Of a stretch of 64,000 bases of DNA, positions 34,535-46,227 are shown piece by piece. The position numbers and the translations under genes are program-made. Every line of letters starts with the position of its first letter. Position 1 is the first letter of the stretch. Where the stretch lies: contig CAOLHI010001802.1 of NCBI GenBank assembly GCA_948474755.1, forward strand, positions 62,001-126,000. Direction: 5' to 3'. A model generated the notes under the pieces. That model did not search any database, was not told the DNA's origin, and saw only the letters and a program-made list of their open reading frames with translations. Source of the DNA: Ctenosaura bakeri (lineage: Eukaryota > Chordata > Lepidosauria > Squamata > Iguanidae).

Positions 34535-37500
34535 AAGTTACAAGGGAGTGAGCAGTAGATATCACTTTGGTATATAGGAAAAAAATAAATTAAAACAAAC
34601 ATAAGAAAACAGTATCAGCCAACACAGAAAAGCATAAACTGACCATTTGCTTTCCAGCAGTTTCTCTTGGTTTTAAATGAGTTGCCCTTTGAAACTAATG
34701 CTTGAGAACAAACAACACAGTGAAAGACTATAAGAAAACTAATAATAAACCAAAAATCTGCTCTATAGCTAAAAGGGACAGCAGAGTTACCTTTTCTAAT
34801 TTTGCTGAGCTTATCCTTATACAAAAGAAAATGCCCTTAGCAAAAACGAATAAGCTGTACTGGATTTTTGACAACATTGTAACACATAAGCAAACAGGAT
34901 AGAAATCTCGGGGGGGGGGGTTTCCCTGGAGAAAGTGCTGGTCCATTGAGAAAAACGAAAAAGCAAACCACAGATCAGAGGTCTGGCCTCACTGAAAAAG
35001 ACAGTCTCAATGGAAGCAATATACAATAAAGATTGAGATTTTAGACTAAGTTAGTCATCTGAATTGGAGTTGCTTAAAGGTCAATTCAGGATGCAACCTG
35101 CATTGGCTTCAGCTATATGTGGCAAATCCATTTGGCCCATTTGTGCAAAAAATCTTTCTAAAAATTGACCCAAAACTCTGAAAAAAACCAGTTCTTCAAA
35201 AAGGTGGTTTGAGGGCTGTATTTTTAACCATCATTTTGCCACACCGATTGAACATGAAGCTCCAAATAGTCCCAATTGATATTGGGACGAGATAATCTGC
35301 CATCACCTTCAGGAAGACTGTACAGGGCCATCATATGTTTTTCCCATACAGTCTCCCTGTCATCATGTTGGAGACATTTGAATTCCCACTTTGAAAAGCA
35401 TGTTGTAATTGCTCCAAACATCCAGTATCTGTTCATTTTTAAATAGAAATAATTGAAATGTTATCTCAAACAGTCTTGTAGTATTCCTTTTGAGGGTGAA
35501 TTCTAAAGAGGACCATGATTTGATTCACTGTAAAGGAGAATGGGAGCTGCAGTCCAAGAACATCTGGAGGGATATATACTCCCACCCATTTTATACATAA
35601 CATAAAAACGGGGGAGGTATAGACTGAGTCTGCTTCATAATGCAGATCCTAAGCATTCTCCAAAATCCTACATGTAGATTTAATTCAATCTGGACACTTA
35701 GCGGAGATTTACCTTAGATTTATTATTCAACATATAGCAACATTTCTTTCTCCTCAGAACTCAGTTTCAGTCATGTCCCCATTACAGACACACATGTGAC
35801 ATGGCTTTTTCCTGGAGGTTCTTCAGCAATTCGTCTGTGTTGGTAAAAAATAAATAACTGTTCTTTGGAAAAGGAATAGTTAAGAACATATTGCTAAATG
35901 ATATAATATATAAATCAAGGGAAGGAGTGTGTTGCCCTTCAGATAGTATTAGACTGTAACAATTGCCCATGCTGTCCAAGGCTGGTTTGGAAGACCCATT
36001 TAATTGAGTTACATTGTCAGTAGAATGTATTTGGCAGGAATCTCAAATACTTGATCAAGGGGGCTTCTAACTGAAACCTACATGGGATTCCATTTTCAGA
36101 GAACAATAGGGCAGTATTCCAAAGGACAGGGGGACACCCAGTATGGGAGACAAGAGCATCAAAGACGGATGAAAGTGGAATAATAGTACAAGAATCTGGA
36201 AATGGACATGTGGAATAATCAACCAACAGCTGGAAGAATGACCCATGGATTGCCACAGAACAGTACTCCCCATGAAGCAAGAGATACGTATTTTTTTGGC
36301 TCAGTTTTAGGACAGGCATTAGTCTTTTTTTTAGTAGACTAATGCACAGATCACAGAAACAAAGACAACAAACAAAATGAACCTGAACTATTAATACAGG
36401 AGGGCAAATATGATTTAATGTGTATTACCAAAACCTGACAAAATGAGACTCATGACAGGAAAGCAGTATCTGAAGACTATAACTTAGGAACAGACTAAAC
36501 AGAAAGGAAGGGCAGCGTTATGCCTAAAGTATGTATACATTTTGATACTTTTGTCATTGAAACATGGTTGAGAGCATTTGGGTAAAAATACAATTCACAT
36601 AGTAATACTTACCAATCAACATTAGAAATGTATGCTATAGCTAAATAGCCTCTTTAATTATCAAGTAAATATATGCACATTTCTATATTTTTAATACATG
36701 TTATTTCCCCCCAATGTTAAAAAGTAGTCACATTTACCACAGTGACAATCTACATTTAGACAATAAAAAATAACAAATAGACAAATGACCCCTTAAATAT
36801 TTTTTCATTGACTACAATGACAGTTCTTCTGGTAGCTAACAATAAAAGGCTAAAACCATAACATCTGAAGACAGCATAACTAGCAGAAGAAAGAATAAAA
36901 CTATTATAGAAAACGTATTATACAGAATAGTGTCAACTGACTGCTTCTTTACCTTTTAGAATCATTTACCATTTAAGAAAAAGTGGAATCATCTAATCCT
37001 CCATTTAAATGCAAATTCTTGTTCTGTTCTTGAGGGTTTTCCAGAGAATGATAATTCCACCTTATTTAAACACACTGGACATACACTTAGAAGATTTTCC
37101 CCCCAGTCAATTATTGGATTATAAATATTTCTGCAAGATCAAGCATCTGCGTTTAATTGAGCTTTGCATATAATATAGGCATGTCAGTTCTTCTCCATCT
37201 TGGAACCCAGCCTGTTTCACATTTTTCAAGGTTGTCACACAACACCATCACCCATGAAGTAAGAGAAACTAAATTTTTTTGGCTCATTTTTAGGAAAATT
37301 GATAGTATTTCATACCACATGTAAGTGCAGTTCATTTTATTACATGAAAGTGATGTCTTAGAGCTTATTACCATTAATTAGCCATTTTCCATAGCTATTA
37401 CAAGGAAAAATAAGAAAGCGATGCCAAGTGCTTCTTCTTCACAACCAGGTCAGACTTCTGTGACTATTAACTAGATGAAAGTAAAGGACTGTTCTTTTCA

Positions 37501-39496
37501 TAGAACAAAACTTTGTGTCATCACCCATCTGGACGATACAAACTTATTGTTAAACTTGTTGCCAAAGTTAAGAGTGCACAGCCACCAGATCTGTTACTGT
37601 GCTTCCCCTTCCAGCTGCCCCAGATTATTGCTTTGATTTTGCTAAGTGGTCTGAAGTAGACCATGTGCATTCCCAGTTCAGAAGGAATATGCTATAACAC
37701 ATGTCCATTAACCTTCTTTATTGTAGTCTCTAGGGTTAAGCCTGAGATATTTTGCTGACCTAGGTGAAGGACAAAATGGCACCTTTTATTTCAAATACGG
37801 AAAATGATCTGGCAGCTGAATCTTACTTCAACACCAACGATGAGATAGCATCTTCCACCACATCTAAGGAAAGCAAGCTACCTTTGGAGGTACATAGGAA
37901 GAACACACATCTTTATCCTCTAACATGCCACAGTTGCTTCCTATCCCCCAAGTACTTGAGGTGGCCAACTGACTTAACATCATGGTAGAAATGACCCTGG
38001 TCATTCATCTACTTCCTGTCCATACTGAAAGTTATTCATTTTCTTCCTGATCTCTCTTGAAAGATAGGTTAAGACATACTTACTCAACAAATCATTTTAA
38101 AAATTGAGATCTCACTGTTGTTGGATTAGACCTTATTAGTCTCTTTAGCTCAGTACTGTCTACGGCAGGAGAGGCTACTGTGGGAAGCTAGGGAGACACA
38201 TTAGCTCTTCAAGAGACCTTCAAGGACAGCATTTCCACACTGCACATCCCTAAAACAAATAAATTCTCCTCATGCCCCCAGAAGATGAAAATGTCCCATG
38301 GAGCATTTGCACCATGTTTTCAAGCCCTCTTGGATACAAAATGAAACCGGCTATCCTACAACGACGAGAGAGAAGAATCTTCAGAATTGAATGTTTTTCT
38401 TCCTATTTGTCATGGTAAGAATGAATCAGTCATTATTTTGCATCATGCATAGCAATCTGGAAGGAAAAGTATATTGGTTAGGAAGTGGTCAGCTTTATTT
38501 GAGGGGGAATAAAATTAGTCTTTTTTTTTTTTAAACCCTCTTAATTCTTTTCCATCAAAGTTTGCATTTCTAACAAGTATATAGCAATGTTGACATGACA
38601 GATATTTCCTTCTTTGTCAAAATAAAGACATGGTCAATGGACATCTTTCCCCATCTCTTTCAACTTGACTTAAGATAAATTATCAATCTATTAAAAAGAA
38701 AGAAAAGATTTAAAACAGTCTGGCCATCTTCTCCTTAACAGTCTGCTTTTGTTGCCAAGGCTTCAACCCACAGACTGGCTGACAGCCCATCCTCTACCAC
38801 AGAAGCCACTACTGGGTTAAGAATCAATCTCTTTACATCTTGTGGCAAAAATGAGTTCTGGAATAATCTGATTTGTCAAGCACTGTGGAAATACACTTAG
38901 TATTGTTCCATTATCCCTATATTGTAGAAGAGAGGACTTTAAAAATCATACTTTTTCTGTGGAAAGAGATAGAGAGTAGCCACTAGACAACCAACTACAG
39001 AATCATCTGTGAACCAGAAGAGAGGAATGACTCTTCAGGGCATTTTTTTCAGATCATCAATGTTCCACCCATCCCTAACCCGAGTAAGTGTGGGTAAGGA
39101 GGTTAGTTAAAATATCTGAAGCATTACTAACTTCTGTGGTTTGGACATTACATTCATTGTACAAGGGTGAATACAATTCTTCCATTACACCCTCTTGATT
39201 GAAATTCACAGCTATATAAAAGAATATGGTGAAGTTCTTTGTCTCCTTTCCTTTCTTTCTTTCCAACTGTGGCAGTAACCCAATGAAAGAAATGGTAGAC
39301 AACTAATCACTTGAGTTCTATTCAATTAACTGATTCATGAAATATATACATAGGTAAAGGAGAGGTGGGTTATTCCAGTGGGCCCAGGAAGCACTCCCAT
39401 ATCTGAATGGTTGGGGCTGTGTGTCTAGGAATTGTAGTCCAAAAAAGTAACTTTTCCAAACTTTGGATTGGCAAAAGCAGAGGTAGCAGTCGAATG
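34535..39496. other. Intronic stretch, mostly unique
   Basis: A G10 run at 34911-34920; a fragment of the ACTCCCAT palindromic family near 35530-35575; a MITE relic (GATGAAAGTGGAATAATAGT) near 36168-36187; and two similar stretches GAAGCAAGAGATACGTATTT (36276) and GAAGTAAGAGAAACTAAATT (37255). A short frame at 37764-37990 with GAG|GTACAT after it is exon-like by eye but unsupported. No other content recognised. Confidence 0.45.
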
Positions 39497-39650
39497 TGCT
39501 GCCTCGGACAGTGGTGGAGTCTCCTTTGGAGGTGTTTAAATAAAGGTTGGATGGACATCTTCAGGAATGCTTTGATGGTGTATTCCTGCATGGCAGGGAG
39601 TTTGACTTGATAGCCTTTCTGGTCTCTTCAAACCCTATGATTCTATGATA
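39497..39650 (+). mobile_element. CR1-type LINE 3' end
   Basis: Contains GGTGGAGTCTCCTTTGGAGG, GGTTGGATGGACATCTTCAG, GAATGCTTTGATGGTGTATT and ends in ATGATTCTATGATAAT, the octamer-style tail of CR1 elements. 5' truncated. Confidence 0.8.
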
Positions 39651-40774
39651 ATATGAAATGTCTTCCATTTCATATTCCATACGCACTTTTAAGTACACTT
39701 GGATGGGACAGTGCTTTCAACTGTGTGTTGATGACGGCAACTGTGGAATCTCCAGCTCCCAGTTTTATTCAGTTTTGGATGATTCCTTTCCAGAGTCTCC
39801 ATACTTTTTTTGAGTCTTCTAATAGCTTCTCCTAGCTTGGCCTTTCCTGTTTATACAGCACATGACTTCAAAAGCCATGGAACACTTCCATGAACATCAG
39901 CACTGCCAACAACATTTGGTTTGACCAGAGTGCTAATGCACACTCACTCTCTTTCTACTGGTGGTCAACCATTGGGTCACCACTTCCTCCCACTTGAAAA
40001 TTAGCAACACAGAAACAATATTGTCACAATTCTGATCTTGAAAGTGCATATTCAAGGGCAAGCTCCCACATGCAATACCCTTTATTATTACATGATGGTT
40101 AAATAACACCCCAGAACTATTTTAAACATCTGTTTAAATTAATTTTGCTTCCATATACAAATGAACTTTTCCCCAATTAATCCTGTGAAGAAAAATCCTC
40201 CAGAAAAAGCACATTTCATATGAATGTGCACAAACTGACAGAAATACACATTTCAATTTCTTCTCCCCACATCTCATTGCCCGGGGAACTATCACATTTA
40301 AGACTGCCACGCTATTCCTATCCTAGACTCCAATTTTAACCTGTAAAGAAGAGAGAATGCCCAGAAAGCGATTTTTAACACGGTAAGAATCAGAAGTCTG
40401 AGATCTGGTTGGTAAACTAAATTGGAAATTCTGCACTTGTATAATAATTTTTCTTTAAGGAGATTCCAATAATCAAGTACTTGTTTATAAAGGAGATTTA
40501 TGATCTTTCCCAAGTCACATTTCAGCAATGTTAGATCAATCTGCAAACTACTGTCCTATGGAGCAGATGCTGAGAACTCTAACAAGAGGCAATCCCCGTC
40601 TTCATCGTCGTCAATGATGAAATGGCTGGAGCAACTGGTTACAATGTCTCAGGCTGTTTACCTTAGTAAAGGGGAAATATGAGAGAAGTATATAAAATGA
40701 ACCATATTGTGGAAAAATAAATAGAAATACTTTTTTCTCTTTCTCTCATAATAACAGAACCCAGGATCATCTAG
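39651..40774. other. Intronic stretch without recognised features
   Basis: Nothing recognised. Confidence 0.5.
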
Positions 40775-40854
40775 TGAAGCTCAGTGGGAGATTCAGGAAG
40801 TACTCTTTCAGACAGCCCATAATTAAACTGTGGAATTCCCTGTCATAAGATGTA

Positions 40855-41231
40855 CAGTCATCCATGCACATTTGCTAGGGCTAGGGGCACAGGATCCTCA
40901 TGAAAGTGGAAAAATCGTGAATAACTCTAGGCCCTCCAAAAACATATTTAACACCCCAAAAAAGGTCTGATCACCATATTCAACCCACCATGGATTTCTT
41001 TGAGGCATCAGGGTTCCTTCACAAGGCAGAAGTGGGTGGCTTGGTGGGGCTTACTGCCACCTCCACTGCTGATCCACACTATCTTCAATAGGAAGTTACA
41101 AGCCTTGTTCACAGATTCTCAATCTCACGAGGCTTGCAGTCCTTACTAAAAATGGCATAGGGAGGCAGAAGAAGTGACAGCAAATAATCAAATCCACAAA
41201 AGTGAAACTCGCAAATGTGGAAGGCTGACTG
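40855..41231. mobile_element. Tigger-like DNA transposon in CR1 (first)
   Basis: Left end CAGTCATCCATGCACATTTG, inverted right end CAGTCAGCCTTCCACATTTG (17/20), with TA directly outside both ends (40853-40854, 41232-41233). TA duplication and CAGTC tips fit the pogo/Tigger group. Contains no transposase. Confidence 0.82.
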
Positions 41232-41310
41232 TACTGATAGTTGCCAACTTGGATATCTTTAAAAGAGGGCTGGATAAATTCGTGGATCATAAAACCATCA
41301 ATAGATACTA

Positions 41311-41736
41311 CAGTTGGTCTTCCACATTCACTTCTGTTAGGGGCACAGGACTCCTGCAAAAGTGATACAATCACAAATATCAAAACATGTGTGTCTGGGG
41401 GAAGAGGGTCGAGGGTCCAAACTAGGTCAGTGAAAGGAGAGGGAAAGGAGGTGGGTCAGCACGGTGGCCCTCTATTTCCTCTCTCTCTTGCCCATCTCCT
41501 TTGGGTGTGTGGAGAGGCATTGGGAGGGGGTTTGTGGTGCTGAGAAATCAGGCTGTGATCCGTTCTTAGCTGACAGAAGAAGAGGAGGACCAGAGGCAGG
41601 TTTTTAAAGGGCTGCATGGCCTGTTGGAGCCACCAAGAGGGAAGGAAAAGAAGCACTTGAAGTAGTGAGCCAAGGGTTGGAGAAACTCTCAAATAATCAA
41701 TCCATGAAAGGGAAACCTGCAAAGGAGTGCAGACTG
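41311..41736. mobile_element. Tigger-like DNA transposon in CR1 (second)
   Basis: Left end CAGTTGGTCTTCCACATTCA after TA (41309-41310); inverted right end CAGTCTGCACTCCTTTGC ending at 41736. The right TA has become AA. The interior shares AGGGGCACAGGA...CTCCTGCAAAAGTG and AATAATCAATCCATGAAA words with the first copy. Confidence 0.75.
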
Positions 41737-41949
41737 AAGTTTCAACAGAAATGTATTCCCTGAACTACCAGAGGCAGTCTGGCTCTGTATGTCAGCTGCT
41801 GGGGAATATGAGTGGGAAGCTGCTGTGGCACTGCTTGCTGGTCTTCCATAAGCAATCATTTGGCCACTAAGCAAACAGAATTCTGGCCTCTGATCTGACC
41901 AGCATTACTTCTCTTATGTTCTTAATATAATTATCTAGATGAATTGATA

Positions 41950-42290
41950 CATTCACAAATATCTGGAGAAGCATAATGTGATCAAACCATCTAGGTCCAG
42001 TTAATAATTTTGCAGCCCTCTTCTGGTCCAACTATAGTTTCAAATCCATTTTTAACGCAGCCCTGCATACAACACATAGTGTTCTAAATGGAAAGTTACC
42101 AGCAACAATTGATAATTGTGACCAAAGTGTTTTCATCTAGGTAAGGTCACAGCTGGCATATTATTGTCTGGTGCTGATAAGATGCACTTCAAACAACAAA
42201 CATCACCTGAACCAGTAATGGCAACGCTAGACTATGAGATTCTCTCTCTATTGCAAATCTGATCCTTTTGCAGAAAGGTGGACAAGAGAC
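41950..42290 (-). mobile_element. LINE fragment
   Basis: TAAATGGAAAGTTACCAGCA and neighbouring words parallel 3180-3260 of the LINE at 2575-4290 (GGAAAGTTACCAGTGCGTGG). Noncoding now. Confidence 0.5.
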
Positions 42291-42387
42291 ACCCCATTCA
42301 TTTTTGGTCTGCTAAAGACATCCTCTGTTTTTTGTTAAAAATATGGACAATCATACTTTAGAGAGCACGATTTTTAAAAAATAAAGC

Positions 42388-42426
42388 CCAGAAGTATAGG
42401 TTTTTTAAAAAAATCTATACTTCTGG
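42388..42426. repeat. Near-perfect 39-bp palindrome
   Basis: CCAGAAGTATAGGTTTTTT abuts AAAAAAATCTATACTTCTGG with essentially no spacer; a potential cruciform. Confidence 0.85.
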
Positions 42427-42540
42427 CTACTTAGGATTTTGGGGAAGAGACGTATGAAAGGAGATGTTCATGGTGAAAATGTGATTGTGAAAAAATGATT
42501 CACAGTGCCTCTGAAATTGCCCGCTCCTTCTGAAATGAAA

Positions 42541-42793
42541 GCCAGAATGCTGTAGTGGATTGAGTGTTGGACTATGACTCTGAGACACCAGGGTTCATAT
42601 CTCTGTGCAGTCATGGAAACTAACTGAGTGATCCTGGGCAAGTTGCACAAGCCATGGAAGCTAATATGCGTAATCTTGATCAAGTCACACGCTCAAAGAA
42701 AGGAAATTGTGAGCCTCCACTGAATAAATCTTGCTAAGACCCTATGAGGAAATCCTCAAAATTGGAGGCAACCTGAAGGTACATAACAACAAA
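42541..42793 (+). mobile_element. Sauria-type SINE
   Basis: tRNA-like head GCCAGAATGCTGTAGTGGAT (box A region) and GGGTTCATATCTC (box B relic). The middle has an internal partial duplication (GTCATGGAAACTAA / CCATGGAAGCTAA). Tail GGCAACCTGAAGGTACATAA ends in ACAACAA. Confidence 0.87.
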
Positions 42794-42952
42794 TATGGAT
42801 CCAGTTACATGCACTGAAGCCTTTTTTAGGACAAAGAAATATACCATTTGGAGATTGTCAAAATCTTCTCACCCGCATGTATCAATAAATCTGTGACAAA
42901 ACATTTGGATAGAGAGGCTCATGAAAGATGAAAGCCATTAGAATGTTGGATT

Positions 42953-43090
42953 GTGTGTGTGTATGTACCTTCAAACTGCCTGTCAATTTATGGCTACCTT
43001 CCGAATTTCATAGGCCATTCATGGGCAAAGAACACTTTGAGGTGGTTTTGCCAGTTCCTTCCTCTGAAATATAGCCTACAGCACCTGGTA
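42953..43090 (-). mobile_element. 5S-type SINE, head-truncated
   Basis: Minus orientation tail: (GT)n, AATTTCATAGGCCATTC, GGTGGTTTTGCCAGTTCC, ATAGCCTACAGCACCTGGTA. The 5S-like head beyond GGTGCTGTAGGC is missing. Confidence 0.8.
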
Positions 43091-43130
43091 CTAGTAATTA
43101 ATTCAAACACAAGCCCTCAGTAAAATATGA

Positions 43131-43262
43131 AATTCACTTGGTGACCTTGACCTCTCAGCCCAAAGGGAAGGAATGGAAATTTCCTCTAAATAAATCTTGC
43201 CAAGAAAACCCTGTGACAAGCTCACCATAAGTTGGAGTCAGCTTGACGGAATATAATACGTA
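43131..43262 (+). mobile_element. Sauria-type SINE tail fragment
   Basis: GGTGACCTTGACCTCTCAGC, then AATCTTGCCAAGAAAACCC and ACCATAAGTTGGAGTCAGC. The tRNA-like head is missing. Confidence 0.7.
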
Positions 43263-46093
43263 AAATGGCTGAAGACGATTCACTTGAATGGATGACTCAC
43301 AAACAACAGTACCTCCACTTTTTCTCCACTGAACCTCTGTTTATTTGCCCTCATCCAGTGCATCTCCATGCCCAAGCACTTAGTAAAAACACTGGCAAGA
43401 ATTTTAATCTATTCATCTCCAGAAACATGAATAGGGTCCAAAGGACCATCCAGCTGGTTTTGTGTGTCCAAGAAGAACCTGGGCTAGTGATTTTTTTTTA
43501 AGCATGAATCTTAGGACTGGAAAACAGCTCATCATACAGCATGGAAGTCCACTGTTCAAAGCCAAATGAAAAGTGGCAAGTATCCCAATGGGCATGACTA
43601 AGCAGCTCTTTGGACACCCACTCATGCTGATGAAGATATGATGAGATGTTGTTTGTAGCACTCCCCATCCCTCCCAACAAATTGGATCATAAACCCAGCT
43701 AAAAGCATTAGAGGACAAAGCAGAGTTTAAAGTGATCACTTTACTTTTATACCACACAATGAAATCCTAATTAAATACAGCTATGCCATCTCCTTTAGAT
43801 ATTGAAATTGTAGCTGGTAATGAACCTAATATGTGCCTGACCAAGGCTTTTACAGTAACTGATTACACACAGATGCCAGTTAGCCAAGAGTAAATTTTGC
43901 AACCACCTGTTTCCAATTTCAGGCCTGGCAGTCTTGTAACTTCCAGAGCTTACTGGCATAATATGTGTGTGCATGTGCCATCTGTTTGGTGCAATTTCCA
44001 TGTTCAATCAAGAGCTCACAATCCATAGTCACAGAAATACAAAATAGCACAGTAGTTTTCATACAGAGACACCAGACAAGAGCTAATTTTTACACTGGCA
44101 GCAGCTGAGCAAAAGTACTGATTTAGGTAAGGTCATATCAGAAATTGGATTCAAACCTATCAGATAGCAGGCGAGTTAGGCAAGGGTGATCCAAATGTAA
44201 AATTCAAAGCAGTCTGGGTTTCACGTGAGCAGAATCCCAACCAAATCAGACAATGGCAAACCAAAGGAGGAATGATTACAAAGAGGGTCCATAACAACAG
44301 CAGTCAAAGAGGCCAGAAAATAAACAGAACCAGCAACTCAGCAACTTCTGCCCAGGACTCCAGCTTATGAAGCTGAGTTCCCTGAGTATTATGAAGGCCT
44401 CAGCTATGAGTACTTTGCCTAGAGAACTGTACAGTCATTGACTTTGCCTGTGCTTTTATACACCAACAGTTGATCAGCATAAGAAAGGACTCTTCCTTGT
44501 TCCTTCTCTTTCCCAGTGTAGACCTTCCCCTTCTTGGAATGCACAACTATCTGTCTTTGCCTCAGGAGTCCATGATCCATAGGAATGACCTGTTGTTTGG
44601 TATCTCCTGGCTCACAAAGCTTATAACTATCCTTGCTGGAGGGTTCTTCTAGGAGCAGCATGATATGTACAGACAAAAGCACCACTGGAACAATTCTTCC
44701 CATAAACACTTTTGCACAAAGAGAATGATTCATAAAACAGGCAAACTTTCAATAGATCCAGTTTCTGTGTTCAGTTATATACTGTGTGTCATCTCAATGT
44801 TCTAGACAACTCCTTCCTTTCTGGTTGGTACCATACTGTAAACAGAAAACATGTCCCAGTTCCTTTCTAAGCTTTTTAAAGGTAATAATATATTACTTCA
44901 TACAAAAGTTCCCATTAAAAATTCCAATCTAAGTGTCTTCTCACCTGTTTTTACTCTCTTCGAGAGATTAGAAACTCAGATTTTTTGACTTTAACCTGCA
45001 GAATCACTAGCCAGGCCCATTAGGCAATTCTGAGAATTTTTAGTGTGCAGGCTTTGCCCACTTATCTGATAGATTAAGGACCGCAGCACTGTCAGAAAAT
45101 GGAATTGGTTGAAAAGTGGGAGCATGAAAATAGAGAGAATGAAAGACTTATGGAGATTGACTTGAGAATGACTGTGGAACACGCTGCTTTCAAAGTCTCT
45201 CAGCTGGCTTAGCAGCCTTTTCCCCCTCTCTCAGCTCACACTGCAAGCAGCATGTGCATGCGAGTGGTTCTAATCAAGCCTCCACAAGCAAGAAGAACTG
45301 ATGAAAGAGCTGAATCCGCACTGAATTAGCGGAACTTGAGTTCAATTTGGAAGTGAAAAAAAAAAAAAAAGAATTGTCAGAAAATGTGGAGTCAAAAGGC
45401 AGGGGCTTCCTCTAATGTTTCCAAGCCCTATTCCATTTTAACTTGCCAAAGACAGACAGTTGACTAGACCCAATCTTAAATGCTCTCTCTATATTCCTTG
45501 CTGTCTTCATGTGTTTTTCACATAAATAAGTCTCATGTGGTAAAAGAGAAGTTGGCTACTTGGCTTCATTCCTAATGTCTGAAGTAATGTCTGAAGTAGA
45601 TGTCTTTGAAAGGTCTTCTCTGTCTGTGTAACTAGGTATGCATAAACACTTCATCTCACCAAAACCCCTACCCACAATTGGGAGTTTTGATCATGTGGAA
45701 TGCCCACGTGCAACTCCCCCTATGAAGAAATCCTTCTGCAGTCATCCATACTTAATGCATGGATCCTGGGGATGGAACCAGGATGGAAAATGGAACCAAT
45801 TCCCTTTCGCAGTGCAGATTCATTTTCCTGATTACCAATTCTCCTGAAAGCTATTCACGCTGCAGTTTCCACATTTAGTACAAAACACCTTTCAGTGTGG
45901 AAAACATCTATACTGGTATTTATTACCAGAATCCCTTTGGGACTTCTATTCAGAGTATACCCAATATTGCACACTGGCAATGCACTAGAGAAGTTTGTGT
46001 AAATGTTGACTCATGATTCTAGTCTGCTGTAGTTGGGAGTACCACTAGAATTCAGGACCATATCTGTTTTTGAAATAAGCATATCCTTAAAGC
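43263..46093. other. Intronic stretch, mostly unique
   Basis: A12-type run at 45358-45371; AATGTCTGAAGT in tandem at 45574-45598; a possible Tigger-like relic (GCCCACTTATCTGATAGATT) at 45056-45075. No exon seen; the 114-codon minus frame 43413-43757 is unrecognised. Confidence 0.45.
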
Positions 46094-46227
46094 AGTGATG
46101 GACAATTGTGATCTCACCCAGATGTTTTTGGACTAGAAGTACAGCTATCTCTCACATTGATGATGCTAAATAGAAACGTTGAGAGTTGTAGCCCAAAAAC
46201 ATTTTGAGGGGTACAGTTGCCTACCTG
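46094..46227. mobile_element. Palindromic element of the TTGTAGTCCAA/TTGGACTACAA family
   Basis: CCCAGATGTTTTTGGACTAG on the left and GAGAGTTGTAGCCCAAAAAC on the right are inverted relatives. Confidence 0.6.

Larger units (their letters stand above)
40775..41925 (+). mobile_element. CR1-type LINE 3' end in three pieces
   Basis: Pieces 40775-40854 (AAACTGTGGAATTCCCTGTC), 41232-41310 (GCCAACTTGGATATCTTTAA, GGGCTGGATAAATTCGTGG) and 41737-41925 (CAGCTGCTGGGGAATATGAG ... TTCTCTTATGTTCTTA) follow the order of one CR1-like 3' end. Two DNA transposons separate them. Confidence 0.78.

Noticed and set aside
37764..37990. Possible exon (frame beginning MKDKMAPFISNTENDLAAES with GAG|GTACAT after it)
   Set aside because: Acceptor is weak, no protein similarity is recognised, and the frame runs through the supposed donor; chance is likely.
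42541..42615. tRNA gene
   Set aside because: Box A and box B-like words are present but the cloverleaf is not intact, and the tail identifies a Sauria-type SINE.
43413..43757. 114-codon minus-strand frame
   Set aside because: No recognisable domain or splice context; near the chance length limit for 64 kb.
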